From positions 1 through 56,582 of the forward strand of contig JANXUC010000141.1 in the NCBI GenBank assembly GCA_025352065.1: 56,582 nucleotides of DNA, written 5' to 3'. Source of the DNA: Acidobacteriaceae bacterium (lineage in GTDB: Bacteria; Acidobacteriota; Terriglobia; Terriglobales; Acidobacteriaceae). A model generated the notes under the pieces. That model did not search any database. It was not told where the DNA came from and saw only the letters and a list, made by a program, of their open reading frames with translations. Below are positions 38,038-47,953 of the stretch, piece after piece. The position numbers were made by a program, and so were the translations under genes. The stretch's first letter is position 1, and each line of letters begins with the position of its first letter.

Positions 38038-41031
38038 ATGAGTAGCGTGACCAATTATCCCGAGAGATGCACTGCCATCCGTTGCTGCGCTTTCGTGGTG
38101 GCTGTCTTGCTGGTGGCTAGTCCCTCGCTTGCAGAGCAATCAAATTCTGGACAAGTAGGAGGAACTTCCGGGGTAGCCGAGCACTTTGCTGCCGCCCAGG
38201 AATCCCAAAAGAATAAGGACTACGGGATGGCGGAACGCGAATACAGAGCCGTTCTCGCCATCAAGCCCGGCTTCGCCGAAGTCCATATGAATCTCGGATT
38301 GGTGTTTCAGCTGCAAGGTCGCATTTCGGAAGCGATGGCGGAGTTTCAGCTTGCCCTTAAACTAAAGCCGACTCTGACAGGCGCCAATTTCTTCCTTGGA
38401 GTGGATCATTGCAATTTGGGCGAAGGTAGCCAGGCTATCCCATTCCTGCAAGCTGCGGTTCGTCAGGAGCCTAACCGACCTGACATCCGTCCCTGGCTGG
38501 CCACGGCCCAGGAAATGGTGGGCGACATTCATGCTGAGGTTGCGACTTTAAAGCACGCCCTGAGCTTGCAACCTGAGGATGTAGATCTTCTTTATTTGTT
38601 GGGCCACGCGTACGAACGGCTAGGAAAAGAAGAAGTGACGAATCTGCAGAAAGCGGCTCCCGGATCTGCCCGTGCGGAAGAGTTGCTGGCGGAGAGTTAT
38701 GCCGCTGGCAGTGAGTGGCCCACTTCCGTGCTGCACTATCAAAATGCTCTATCTGCTTCGCCCGACATGCCGGGGCTGCACGTTGAGTTAGGCGAGGTGC
38801 TTCTGCGAGCAGGCAAGCTTCAACGGGCTGCTTGGGAATTCGATGAAGAATTGCGTCTTCATCCCAGTAGCTTACGTGCTACCGTGCGTCGGGGCGAGAT
38901 AGAACTCATACTGGGAAATGTCGAGAGTTCACTGCAGGAGTGGCAACGTGCGGTTGAACTAGATGAGCCGCAAACGGAAAGGATTCTCGGTATTCGAGAA
39001 AGTGGACTCGGAGATGCAGCTTTCGATCAGCTTCCCGATGCTTTAAGGGAAAAAGTCACCCGATTTGCTCCGGAACTGAAAATACGAGATACTCCCGCTG
39101 CGCATCTTGCTCTCTCATTTATTGCTGCGCAAAATGGAGATGTTTCTGCGGCCCGGAAGGAGGCCGCACAAGCAATACCATTTCCGGGAAAGGCTCCTTC
39201 GGTAAGCCCGTGTTCTGCAGCGCATGTTCGCGAGGCGCTGAATCATGGGGATTTATCGAGGGTCTCGCACTGCTCGCTACAGGAACTAGGGCCACGGTCG
39301 CCTGCGGAGTTTCGCGTCAGGGTGGCGAGCGCGTTGTTTGAGTCGGGCGACTACGAAGACTCCCTCAAAGCGCTCTCAGGTTTAACGCCTGCCGACCGTC
39401 ACTCACCAGAAGCGTCTTATTGGACGGCGCGTTGCTACGAAAGATTAGCCACGGAGGCGTATGTGAGTATCTCTGTGGCCGACCCAAATTCTTATCGCCT
39501 TCATCAACTGATGGGTGATTTGGAAGCTGCAAAAGGGAATGATGGAAAAGCGATTGAAGAATATCGTATGGCGATCACACTGAAGCCATCTTTGCCGAAC
39601 CTGCACTATAGTCTGGGACACCTCTTCTGGAAGGATACGAAGGTTCCAGAAGCTCGCGCAGAATTTGAGGCCGAACTCAAATTGAATCCGCGTCACTCTG
39701 GCGCACTCAATGAACTCGGCGATACTTATCTTCTGGAACACCAGCCCGACAAAGCCTTACCCTATCTGGCTCAGGCGCTCAAGGGCGAGCCGACCAATCC
39801 TGATATCCACCGTGACTTAGGCACGGCCTACTCCGAACTGCAGGATTATCGGAAGGCGGAAACGCAATTCGAGATCGCAGTCTCGGATGATCACGAAGGT
39901 TCAGTTCACTACAAGCTCGCCAGAGTGTACCAAGCGTTGGGAGAGAAAGAGAAAGCGGCTCGCGAGTTTGAGATTTCAACGACGCTCAATCGTGAATCAC
40001 ACAGCAAGCTGGAGCGACAAACTGAGCGACTGGCTGAGGTTGAGAAGTCAACTGAGGAAGTTCATGCGAATGACAATGCGGTTGGAGTGTCCACGAATGT
40101 GAGTAACGGTCCTTCCTCGCCAGCTGAACTATCGACTCGATTTGATTCTGCTCTGGCATCTCTTTCGGCGGGGAAATACGAAAGCGCCGTGGGCCAAGCT
40201 CGCTCGTACATCGGACTCTTGGGTACAACAGGTTCGAAATCCGATATCGCTCAAGGTTGGTCCTTAATTGGGATTGCGCAAGCCCACCTCAGCGACCCCG
40301 ATATTGCTGTGGATGCTTTTCGCCAAGCGGCTACGCTAGCACCGAAACAGGAGGAGTATTGGCTCAATCTGACTCGCGAGTTGATGGAACTAAGTCGCTA
40401 TAGCGAGGCGGTCTCGGCGGTGCAAGTGGGAATCGCGTCCAACCCGAATTCCTACGTATTGCAGCTTCGCCTGGGAGCGGCGAACATGGCCGCTGGCCGT
40501 TATCCGGAGGCTGAGGCTGCTTTTCGAACTCTGGTGGTTGCTGGTGATCCGCTCCCGACGAGTTCCGTTGGATTAGCGCAGGTTCTGCTCCGGACTGGCA
40601 AAGCCGAAGAAGCTGTTTCCGAACTCACCACCGCACAACAAAAGCTGGGTACAAACTTTCTTGTGAGTTACTTTCTGGGCTTGTCCCTTGATCGCGCTGG
40701 CAGACGACTGGAAGCGGTTTCTGCTTTTCAACAAGCTCTTCAGGTCAGCCCTGACAGCTCGGAGGCACATCTCGGTTTGGGAAAGACGATGCTGTCGTTG
40801 GGCCAGGGGAAGGACGCGATTGTTGAACTCAATGCGGCTCTCCGCTTAAACCCGCACGAATTACAAGCGCGGCGATTGCTGAGTCAAGCCTATCGTCGCG
40901 CTGGCGATACGGAGCGCGCGGCCAGCTACGCCGATGAGTCCTCCGAAGCTTCTCCATCAGCGGAGGTCAACTCCCTAGGTGATTTTATTGTGCCCCAGTG
41001 GCCGGTCACTCCTGAAAGCAAGAAAGACTAG
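38038..41031 (+). CDS. Large exported TPR-repeat protein
   Basis: The 997-residue product has a signal peptide (CCAFVVAVLLVASPSLA) and TPR units over nearly its whole length. Examples are DYGMAEREYRAVLAIKPG, GKAIEEYRMAITLKPS and RYPEAEAAFRTLVVAGD. A low-complexity linker lies near residues 660-700. The ATG at 38038 is chosen because the longer frame overlaps the upstream gene with no export signal. It is probably a paralogue and partner of the preceding TPR protein, and overlaps or abuts the CRTAC1 gene. Confidence 0.87.
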   Translation: MSSVTNYPERCTAIRCCAFVVAVLLVASPSLAEQSNSGQVGGTSGVAEHFAAAQESQKNKDYGMAEREYRAVLAIKPGFAEVHMNLGLVFQLQGRISEAMAEFQLALKLKPTLTGANFFLGVDHCNLGEGSQAIPFLQAAVRQEPNRPDIRPWLATAQEMVGDIHAEVATLKHALSLQPEDVDLLYLLGHAYERLGKEEVTNLQKAAPGSARAEELLAESYAAGSEWPTSVLHYQNALSASPDMPGLHVELGEVLLRAGKLQRAAWEFDEELRLHPSSLRATVRRGEIELILGNVESSLQEWQRAVELDEPQTERILGIRESGLGDAAFDQLPDALREKVTRFAPELKIRDTPAAHLALSFIAAQNGDVSAARKEAAQAIPFPGKAPSVSPCSAAHVREALNHGDLSRVSHCSLQELGPRSPAEFRVRVASALFESGDYEDSLKALSGLTPADRHSPEASYWTARCYERLATEAYVSISVADPNSYRLHQLMGDLEAAKGNDGKAIEEYRMAITLKPSLPNLHYSLGHLFWKDTKVPEARAEFEAELKLNPRHSGALNELGDTYLLEHQPDKALPYLAQALKGEPTNPDIHRDLGTAYSELQDYRKAETQFEIAVSDDHEGSVHYKLARVYQALGEKEKAAREFEISTTLNRESHSKLERQTERLAEVEKSTEEVHANDNAVGVSTNVSNGPSSPAELSTRFDSALASLSAGKYESAVGQARSYIGLLGTTGSKSDIAQGWSLIGIAQAHLSDPDIAVDAFRQAATLAPKQEEYWLNLTRELMELSRYSEAVSAVQVGIASNPNSYVLQLRLGAANMAAGRYPEAEAAFRTLVVAGDPLPTSSVGLAQVLLRTGKAEEAVSELTTAQQKLGTNFLVSYFLGLSLDRAGRRLEAVSAFQQALQVSPDSSEAHLGLGKTMLSLGQGKDAIVELNAALRLNPHELQARRLLSQAYRRAGDTERAASYADESSEASPSAEVNSLGDFIVPQWPVTPESKKD

Positions 41032-41032
41032 C

Positions 41033-42796
41033 TTGGCCTCCCTACTCAGACAAGTCGATCATAGGCGCTGTGCGATTCAGCTTGTCGCACTGCTGATACT
41101 GGCGGTTCCATTGATTCATTCTCAGCAGCCTAGCGGGACTTCCGACAAGAAAGCACCATTGCGTCTCGCCAATTTTGTGGATATCGCCGAAAAAGCCGGA
41201 CTTACCATGACCAACGTGTTTGGCGGAGTTGATACGAAGAAATTCATCATTGAGACCACAGGAACCGGCGTCGCCATCTTCGACTATGACAACGATGGAT
41301 GGCCAGATATATTTATCGTAAATGGCACAACAATCGAGGGCTTCACGCCGGATAAGGCACCGACTAACCACCTCTATCACAACAATCATAATGGTACCTT
41401 TACCGACGTTACCGATAAGTCTGGGCTAAACGCCACGGGGTGGGGACAAGGCGTGTGTGTGGGGGACTACGACAACGATGGATGGGAAGATCTCTACGTC
41501 ACCTATTACGGCAAGAACCGGCTCTACCACAATGATCATGGTGTTTTCACGGAAGTGGCAGAAAAGACTGGCGTAGCGGGAAGAGGAAAAGCGTGGGGCA
41601 CCGGTTGTGCATTTGTTGACTACAACCGCGATGGGCATCTCGATCTGATGGTCGCGAACTACGTGGACTTCAATTTATCAACGGCGCCATCTCCCGGGCA
41701 GGGGTCATCCTGCGCATGGAAAGGGATTCCCGTAATGTGCGGGCCTCGCGGACTTCCGGGTTCGAAAAATATTCTGTATGAGAATCGTGGCGATGGCACA
41801 TTCAAAGACGTAACGGCAGAAGCCCACATTGACAAAACCAGCGGTCACTTTGCTTTCAGCGTTTCTACTTTGGATTTCGATGACGATGGCTGGCCAGATA
41901 TTTACATAGCTTGCGACAGCGCACCCAGCATTCTCTATCACAATAACCGCGATGGAACGTTTACAGATGTCGCGGTCACGTCCGGCGTAGCCTTCAACGA
42001 GGATGGTCGAGAGCAAGCGGGGATGGGCACAAGTGTCGCGGATTACAACGGCGACGGCCGTTTGGATATATTCAAAACCAATTTTTCCGACGACACTCCT
42101 ACTCTATACCGCAATGACGGCGACGGAATATTCACCGATGTTACCTACGCCAGCGGTTTAGGTCTACACACACAGTATCTCGGTTGGGGGACTATGTTTC
42201 TTGACTTTGATAATGACGGCTGGCCAGATCTTATTCTGGCAAACGGCCACGTCTATCCAGAAGTGGACAAGTATCACCTTGGTAGTGGTTACAAGGAACC
42301 TCGGGTTCTCTATCACAACAACGGCGACGGAACCTTTACTGACGTATCTGCCAGTGCTGGCCCAGGCATAAGCGCAACCTCTTCCGCGCGCGGTTTGGCT
42401 GTCGGGGATCTTAGCAATGACGGCCAGCTTTCGGTCGTGATTAACAACGTCTATGACAAGCCCAGCTTGCTCGTAAATACTATGCATTCCGGAAACCATT
42501 GGATTGCATTTAGGACTGTTGGCACTAAATCCAATCGAGACGGGATCGGTGCAAAGATCTCCGTGAAGGTTGGTAAAAGAACTCTTGTCGATGAAGTGCG
42601 CAGCGGGTCCAGCTACATTTCGCAAAATGATTTGCGAGTTCATTTTGGACTGGGTTCAGCTGCGAAAATTGATTCGGTCCAAGTACGTTGGCCCAGCGGG
42701 CTAACCGAGGGATTTGCTGACCTGGCGGTAGATCAGATCCATACTTTGAAAGAAAGTTCCGGTTTAGCGCTCGGCACAGCAAAGAAGAGCAAGTAG
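41033..42796 (+). CDS. CRTAC1-family protein (VCBS/FG-GAP repeats with ASPIC/UnbV domain)
   Basis: The product has an N-terminal signal (LVALLILAVPLIHSQ), then calcium-binding VCBS/FG-GAP repeats (FDYDNDGWPDIFIVNG, GDYDNDGWEDLYVTYYG, LDFDDDGWPDIYIACD, LDFDNDGWPDLILANG) that should form a beta-propeller. A C-terminal ASPIC/UnbV domain follows (DLRVHFGLGSAAKIDSVQVRWPSG). Such proteins are exported and of uncertain function. TTG at 41033 is preferred because it gives a clean signal and starts 2 nt after the upstream stop; a GTG at 40979 overlaps the TPR gene by 53 bp. Confidence 0.85.
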   Translation: MASLLRQVDHRRCAIQLVALLILAVPLIHSQQPSGTSDKKAPLRLANFVDIAEKAGLTMTNVFGGVDTKKFIIETTGTGVAIFDYDNDGWPDIFIVNGTTIEGFTPDKAPTNHLYHNNHNGTFTDVTDKSGLNATGWGQGVCVGDYDNDGWEDLYVTYYGKNRLYHNDHGVFTEVAEKTGVAGRGKAWGTGCAFVDYNRDGHLDLMVANYVDFNLSTAPSPGQGSSCAWKGIPVMCGPRGLPGSKNILYENRGDGTFKDVTAEAHIDKTSGHFAFSVSTLDFDDDGWPDIYIACDSAPSILYHNNRDGTFTDVAVTSGVAFNEDGREQAGMGTSVADYNGDGRLDIFKTNFSDDTPTLYRNDGDGIFTDVTYASGLGLHTQYLGWGTMFLDFDNDGWPDLILANGHVYPEVDKYHLGSGYKEPRVLYHNNGDGTFTDVSASAGPGISATSSARGLAVGDLSNDGQLSVVINNVYDKPSLLVNTMHSGNHWIAFRTVGTKSNRDGIGAKISVKVGKRTLVDEVRSGSSYISQNDLRVHFGLGSAAKIDSVQVRWPSGLTEGFADLAVDQIHTLKESSGLALGTAKKSK

Positions 42797-42826
42797 GAGC
42801 GCAATTCGTGTCTCCTGAGGCTGTGC

Positions 42827-44551
42827 TTAGCGCGTCGGTTCGTCTACTTGCAGGATTTGGTCTGCTTTCACGTCCTTCAAAACTTGCCTGATCCCGCTTG
42901 GCCAATGAATTTCGATGCTCTGGGCAACACTCTCTACGCCCAGCCCAAAGTGAACTCTTTTGTCGCTGGAGGAAAGGTAGCTGCTTGCCGTAGTTACGGT
43001 TGCCATTTGAGAAAGATGTACCGTGATCACCTTCACTTCCGCTCCAATCGCATCCCTGTTGCTCTTGTGTCCGATGAGATTCAACGTCAGCCAATGGTTG
43101 GCTGTTAAGGTCTCATTTTGCAGGACATGGAGAGCCCCGTCGTTGGTCGTGACCACAGCATCCATTCGGCCATCATTATTTATGTCTCCGATGGCTAAGC
43201 CACGTCCTACCCAAGCTTCGTGAAAGACGCTTCCGGCATCGGCTGAAACGTCGACAAATCCCTGTCCGGTGTTCCGGGCTAGTAACATTGGTTCGCGGTA
43301 ATGTAGATGCGGAAACGTCACTTCAATCGTATCTAGGTCGTGACCTTGTGTTATTAGAAGATCTTCCCATCCGTCATTGTCATAGTCAAGAAAATGTACG
43401 CCCCATCCAGAGTGCGCCATTGTCATGCGACCAATACCTGACGGATAACTCTCGTAGGAAAAACTGCCAACCCCACGGTTTCGATAAACGGCATACATCT
43501 GACTCGCGAGATCGGTAACCACGAGACTCGGAAGACCGTCGTTGTTATAGTCGGCGAAATCCACTCCCATTCCCGCGTAAGTGTGACCTTCCCCGTCCAG
43601 AGCGACGCCGGACGCCAGAGCAACGTCCTCAAACGTTCCATCGCCTTTGTTGTGATAGAGAAACTCAGGCATGGAGTCGTTTGCAATAAAGATGTCAACG
43701 TGTCCGTCACGATCGTAGTCTGCAAAAGCTATGCCCAAGCCCTTGCCGGGCTTTGCCATGCCTATCTTTTGTGAAAACTCAGTGAAGTGTCCGTTGCCGT
43801 CGTTGTGATAGACGAGTGCCGCAACCGGTTTGAAGCTGTCGGGATGGCAATAGGCTCGATAGCCTTCTTTATGTTCGCCACACCACAAATCGTCAAAATC
43901 CCACTGTAGATATCGAAGAACAATCAAATCCAAAAGGCCGTCATTGTCTAGGTCGACCCAGGCTGCACTGGTGGACCACCCACTCGCGCCCACACCCGCC
44001 TTCGCGGTTACATCGGTGAAAGTGCCGTCGCCATTGTTGTGATACAGCTTGTTACCGCCGTATGCGGTTACATACAGGTCCTCGTATCCGTCGTTGTCAT
44101 AGTCGCCGACGGCGACACCCATTCCGTATCCGACGCCCGCCAAGCCAGCTTTTTCAGTGACATCTTCAAATGTACCGTTTTGCTTTTGATGATAAAGGCG
44201 ATTCCAATGTTCTGGTCCCGTCTTTTGTGGGATAGTCCCTTTAGGAGTCGGGTCGTTGACCGGGGCACCATTCACGGCGAAAACGTCCAGGCGTCCGTCG
44301 TTGTCATAGTCAAACAACGCAACGCCGGAACCCATAGTTTCAATCAGATATTTTCTTGATGTGTGCGACGCTATGTGCTGAAAACTTAATCCCAGTGTCG
44401 ACGCAACATCGGTGAACTTAGCCAGGCTTGGCTTTGCATCTTCGCTGGTCTGAGCGGGCAGTTGCTGCGCAGTGGCGACGTTCGCGCACGACGCCAGTAG
44501 TGCGACGATGAGCCAATTGTTGATTCCGAATTTGAGGAATCCCATTTCCAT
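42827..44551 (-). CDS. CRTAC1-family protein, convergent paralogue
   Basis: It has the same layout as the preceding gene: signal peptide (IVALLASCANVATAQ), VCBS repeats (FDYDNDGRLDVFAVNG, GDYDNDGYEDLYVTAYG, LDYDNDGWEDLLITQG) and an ASPIC/UnbV end (RVHFGLGVESVAQSIEIHWPSG). The two genes converge with 30 bp between stops, and they are clearly diverged, so they are not a recent duplication. A TTG at 44563 would overlap the stop of the upstream six-hairpin gene, and ATG codons at 44551 and 44545 are alternatives. It is likely co-transcribed with 44560-47157. Confidence 0.85.
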   Translation of the reverse strand: MEMGFLKFGINNWLIVALLASCANVATAQQLPAQTSEDAKPSLAKFTDVASTLGLSFQHIASHTSRKYLIETMGSGVALFDYDNDGRLDVFAVNGAPVNDPTPKGTIPQKTGPEHWNRLYHQKQNGTFEDVTEKAGLAGVGYGMGVAVGDYDNDGYEDLYVTAYGGNKLYHNNGDGTFTDVTAKAGVGASGWSTSAAWVDLDNDGLLDLIVLRYLQWDFDDLWCGEHKEGYRAYCHPDSFKPVAALVYHNDGNGHFTEFSQKIGMAKPGKGLGIAFADYDRDGHVDIFIANDSMPEFLYHNKGDGTFEDVALASGVALDGEGHTYAGMGVDFADYNNDGLPSLVVTDLASQMYAVYRNRGVGSFSYESYPSGIGRMTMAHSGWGVHFLDYDNDGWEDLLITQGHDLDTIEVTFPHLHYREPMLLARNTGQGFVDVSADAGSVFHEAWVGRGLAIGDINNDGRMDAVVTTNDGALHVLQNETLTANHWLTLNLIGHKSNRDAIGAEVKVITVHLSQMATVTTASSYLSSSDKRVHFGLGVESVAQSIEIHWPSGIRQVLKDVKADQILQVDEPTR

Positions 44552-44559
44552 TGCACCTG

Positions 44560-47157
44560 TCAACTTTTTACGAAATCAGGATCCATATCTGCTGTTCGCA
44601 ACCCCGCCAGCTCCAGCGCTTGCAGTACAAACGAGTTCCAAGCGAAGACGCGGTGATAGCCAAAGAAAGGGTGAGCGGCATCTGTCGCTAGATACTCCTG
44701 GCTGGTTGGATACTCTGGAGCGATGTTGATCTCAGCCCAGAGGCGGTTGGCGATTGCTTTCTTGGCTTTGTCCCAGCCATGCAGCATACCCGTTACATAG
44801 CCGCAGATTTCTATACGCATCCAACTCCCACCGTTGTAGTAGATGCCATCCATTGCATGCTGTCCGTAGCTTGCCGCGTATGCGTCACTCACCATGGGAT
44901 GCCACTTCTCTGTGAAGTAACTCCAGCCGGTAGCTTCTTTAGCGAGCCCGATGAAAATTGGCCGCACAGTGCCGCCCGTTTCCGGGAAAGGAGAATTCTG
45001 ACGCGGCATCATCAACGGAATTCGATCAAGGTGATGAACGACCATCTCATCCGTTAAGATTTTACAATTAAAAAGCCAAAGCGATAGATACTCAGGAAAG
45101 AGATCAGCGAAGCCAATTGCATCGTTAATGTGACGCGCCGGTTTCATGAACTTCTGCACCGGATCGTAGTAACTGCGATACGCTTCCTCAGCAGCTAGCA
45201 TGCGGTTCTCAGAAATCGATGCGCTCACTTCGGGGATGTCCAAGTTCTTGATCACGCGCAAGAGTACAGCGAGCAGTCCTTGGTTTTCGCAGATATCAGA
45301 TGTTCCCTCCGGATAGCTGATGACATCAAGCTGACCCATAACAAACTTTGCCCAGCAGATGCCATTGTGGTGAGGGTCGTAAGTCCGCAGACAATATTCA
45401 GCCGCTTTTCTAACTTTTTCCATCGGCAATTTGGTTGCGAACCGCCTATGATTCAGCAGCGCCCAGAACAGCCACAGAGGAGTGGAATCGTTGGATTTAC
45501 GCTCCAGGTTGGCCATGTTGGGCTCAACCAGAGTGTTAATGGCTCCATCTTCTCCTTGATTCTCTGACCACAAGTTGAAAACGCCTTCGTTGAGTTCACG
45601 GTTATGGATTCCGTTGAGCGCGAAAAAACTGTCGCGCAGATACATTTCGCCTGCTGCGGAATACCAGATGCTCGGAGCGAGTATTGGCCGGAATTGCTCG
45701 GTGTCCGCGTTCCAGCAAAGCATCATCAGATCGGCGTACAGAACTTTCTCTACTTGGCCGCCTTTGAAGCCGAGACCATTGGCGAGATGGATCTGGCTCG
45801 CTATTCGGTAGTCCTTGGCGGTGTCCGGCACGTTGTCATCCACAAAAATGAAAACGGTCTTCTCATCTGAGTAGTCCATTTCAAGCCGGTGATAGGGCTT
45901 GCGCGCTGTGTCCACCCGGCGTGCTTCGAGGCCTCGGAATTCAATCTTGTTCGCGTCAGTAGCATCGCTACGCTCGGTAGCTTGTTCGGAAGGCGGAATG
46001 GACACGAATAGTGCTACAACCTTTCCTCGGAGCGCGGGAACAAAAATAGTGGTTTGAAACACCGACCATTTTGACGGTGACGCGGGAGCCGAATCGTTAT
46101 AGAGAGTAATCTCCTGAAGCTTGTTTTGCTTTTCGTCCATGTCCCACAACTCGATTCCGACTGGTTGCGATGAACGATATTCTATTTGCAGCGAGTAAAT
46201 CTCACCGTCGGTCATAGGAAGTGGAATAATGGTTCCACTATTTGAATTTCCTACCACTAGGCTCAGGACACCATCACGTTCAGCGAGATTGGCGCTGCCT
46301 TGTTTACTCCAGGTAGGGACTGCCGGTAATGCGATGCGATCAGCAGGAGCCTCGCGTCCGGTCTGATCAAGAACCTCTCCAAATGTCTGTTGAACGAAGT
46401 ACTGTCCTTTGGCCCGATCTTGGCCGCTGGAAACTTCATACAAGAACGCGTCAGGAATTCCTTTGGCGGCAGGCTTGACTGGCTTCCCATCCCGCCGAAT
46501 GGTCCGGCTCCATTGATTTCGATAACCCGAATCCGTTAGAAGACCCACGCAGAGAGTATTCGCGGCTCGGAATCCCGCGGCAGGAAAATACTCGCGCAAC
46601 GCCCCGCCCCGGCAATCGACCTGATCAAAGCTCCAGAACTTTTTGGGAGGATCGATAGGCTCCAACCGATTGCTTACCTGGTAAAGCAGGAGAAACATAT
46701 CGACCTGACGAAGTCTAATTCTTTTGCGCACAACGTGAGCGTCAACTACGTCGTATTCCACTTGCGTAAAAACTGTTGCCGCAGTATTTACGAGCTTGCA
46801 CTCGCCTCGAAGCGCCACGTGAGTGGAATCGCCGGACCATGAGCTAGCCTTCCAGTTTTCAATACGGTCTTCCAGGCTTCTTTCGCCGTTCTGAAAGACT
46901 GCCGAAAATTCCCCTCCCGCGTTGTGTCGAGCTACAGGCTGACCCCGAAACAAGATTTCGACGCTGTAACCCCGCTCACTATCACCGACAACCTTGAGTG
47001 ATATGCCATCCGAAGCGATTGAACCTGCACCGGCGGCGAGTGGCGCAATTGCCCAGCCCAAACCAGCGACCAGAGTGCCAGCCGCCGATTGCTCCAGGAA
47101 TTGACGTCGGGACGATCTTCCGTCGGACGTGCCTGCTTCTCGACGGGAACTTTTCAT
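44560..47157 (-). CDS. Tat-exported six-hairpin glycosidase-like protein
   Basis: The 865-residue product has a twin-arginine signal (SSRRQFLEQSAAGTLVAGLG), a beta-rich N-terminal half (about 50-430) and an (alpha/alpha)6-type C-terminal half (about 470-850). The latter carries WYSAAGEMYLRDSFFALNG, YLSLWLFNCKILTDEMVV and HPFFGYHRVFAWNSFVLQALE. The MYLRDSFF and NQGEDGAINT segments sit where glycoside hydrolases of this fold place acids, but no family number can be assigned from sequence alone. It is followed closely by a CRTAC1 gene on the same strand. Confidence 0.75.
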   Translation of the reverse strand: MKSSRREAGTSDGRSSRRQFLEQSAAGTLVAGLGWAIAPLAAGAGSIASDGISLKVVGDSERGYSVEILFRGQPVARHNAGGEFSAVFQNGERSLEDRIENWKASSWSGDSTHVALRGECKLVNTAATVFTQVEYDVVDAHVVRKRIRLRQVDMFLLLYQVSNRLEPIDPPKKFWSFDQVDCRGGALREYFPAAGFRAANTLCVGLLTDSGYRNQWSRTIRRDGKPVKPAAKGIPDAFLYEVSSGQDRAKGQYFVQQTFGEVLDQTGREAPADRIALPAVPTWSKQGSANLAERDGVLSLVVGNSNSGTIIPLPMTDGEIYSLQIEYRSSQPVGIELWDMDEKQNKLQEITLYNDSAPASPSKWSVFQTTIFVPALRGKVVALFVSIPPSEQATERSDATDANKIEFRGLEARRVDTARKPYHRLEMDYSDEKTVFIFVDDNVPDTAKDYRIASQIHLANGLGFKGGQVEKVLYADLMMLCWNADTEQFRPILAPSIWYSAAGEMYLRDSFFALNGIHNRELNEGVFNLWSENQGEDGAINTLVEPNMANLERKSNDSTPLWLFWALLNHRRFATKLPMEKVRKAAEYCLRTYDPHHNGICWAKFVMGQLDVISYPEGTSDICENQGLLAVLLRVIKNLDIPEVSASISENRMLAAEEAYRSYYDPVQKFMKPARHINDAIGFADLFPEYLSLWLFNCKILTDEMVVHHLDRIPLMMPRQNSPFPETGGTVRPIFIGLAKEATGWSYFTEKWHPMVSDAYAASYGQHAMDGIYYNGGSWMRIEICGYVTGMLHGWDKAKKAIANRLWAEINIAPEYPTSQEYLATDAAHPFFGYHRVFAWNSFVLQALELAGLRTADMDPDFVKS

Positions 47158-47202
47158 TTGCCACCACTTTCACAGGATGCAGCATCACGCGAGGCCCCTT
47201 GA

Positions 47203-47234
47203 GATAAGTTTTAATGCCCGAGAAAAGACTTATC
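47203..47234. promoter_or_regulatory. Inverted repeat upstream of the six-hairpin gene
   Basis: GATAAGTTTT (47203-47212) and AAAAGACTTATC (47223-47234) are inverted copies except for one extra G. They lie 46 bp upstream of the ATG at 47157 in the divergent region with the SnoaL-like gene. An operator is possible. Confidence 0.35.
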
Positions 47235-47343
47235 CAACCAGTGGAGCGATCATACAGCCTCAGGCCCTGGCGCGGTACTCGGCCAACCAAGACTGTCTCG
47301 CAACACCAACAACTGGAAATAAGTAAGAGGAAGGGGAACAACG

Positions 47344-47751
47344 GTGAGCGATTCAAGAGCGGACAGGAACAAGACGATCATACTCGAAGCTTTCGAGGCT
47401 CTCGAGGCTCTCTTTAACAAACGAAATTATGTTGCCGCAGAGCGATTCTGGTCGCCCAACTATATCCAGCACAGCGCCCATATCGGGCCTGGTCGAGATG
47501 GATTATTCAACCTAATCAAGGGCATTCCGTCGACGTTGACGTATGAACCGGGAACGATTGTGGCGGAGGGAGATTTCGTGATGATCCATGGGCGGTATTC
47601 CAGCACCGGTCTGCCTGCGAATTGGATCGTGGCTGACATCATCCGCATGAAAGATGGTGTTCTCCTAGAACACTCGGACGTCACTCAGGATGAAGCTACG
47701 CAGGCTAGTCCAAGAGATGCAATCCCAAGTTCGTCCCTCGTACCGGAATAA
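47344..47751 (+). CDS. SnoaL/NTF2-like small protein
   Basis: The 135-residue product fits the cone-shaped alpha+beta NTF2-like fold. An N-terminal helix (ILEAFEALEALFNKRN) leads to FWSPNYIQHSAHIGPGRDG, then strands with EGDFVMIHGRYSS and IVADIIRMKDGVLLEHSDV. This pattern is typical of SnoaL-like proteins, which include small isomerases, cyclases and many proteins of unknown role. The GTG start follows GAGGAAGGGG by about 8 nt. No partner is evident; it stands alone between oppositely directed genes. Confidence 0.8.
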   Translation: MSDSRADRNKTIILEAFEALEALFNKRNYVAAERFWSPNYIQHSAHIGPGRDGLFNLIKGIPSTLTYEPGTIVAEGDFVMIHGRYSSTGLPANWIVADIIRMKDGVLLEHSDVTQDEATQASPRDAIPSSSLVPE

Positions 47752-47854
47752 GCGCTGAGTAAAATCGTTCAACGAAGTTAATGCAAAAGGGTATCGCGAA
47801 AAAATCGAGAATTGTACGAAGCGGCAAGACTCCAAGCTGAAATAGCCGATCTTT

Positions 47855-47888
47855 GAAAAACCGTGCGCGCGGTGGGCCGGAACCCACC
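47855..47888 (-). terminator. Terminator-like hairpin behind tmRNA/tRNA remnant 3
   Basis: GGTGGG (47871-47876) and CCCACC (47883-47888) form a stem. On the minus strand it is followed after about ten bases by five T residues (47856-47860). Its position relative to remnant 3 matches the hairpin at 701-720 relative to remnant 1. Confidence 0.5.
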
Positions 47889-47930
47889 GTAAACTTGTTG
47901 CAAACTCTATTGATAATAAACAAGATAACT

Positions 47931-47953
47931 TGTGGAGGCGGCGGGAGTCGAAC
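47931..47953 (-). pseudogene. Orphan 3' end of a tmRNA/tRNA gene (att-like remnant 3)
   Basis: On the minus strand it reads GTTCGACTCCCGCC then GCCTCCACA, so the T-loop, T-stem 3' side and acceptor are kept and CCA is altered. The left flank (47868-47930) aligns with 700-756 near remnant 1, including TGATAATAAAC. The right flank (47954-48055) aligns with that of remnant 2. It is thus the only remnant with both flank types. Confidence 0.62.

Noticed and set aside
40979-41032. GTG start for the first CRTAC1 gene
   Set aside because: It would overlap the TPR gene by 53 bp and places a polar stretch before the signal peptide; TTG 41033 fits better.
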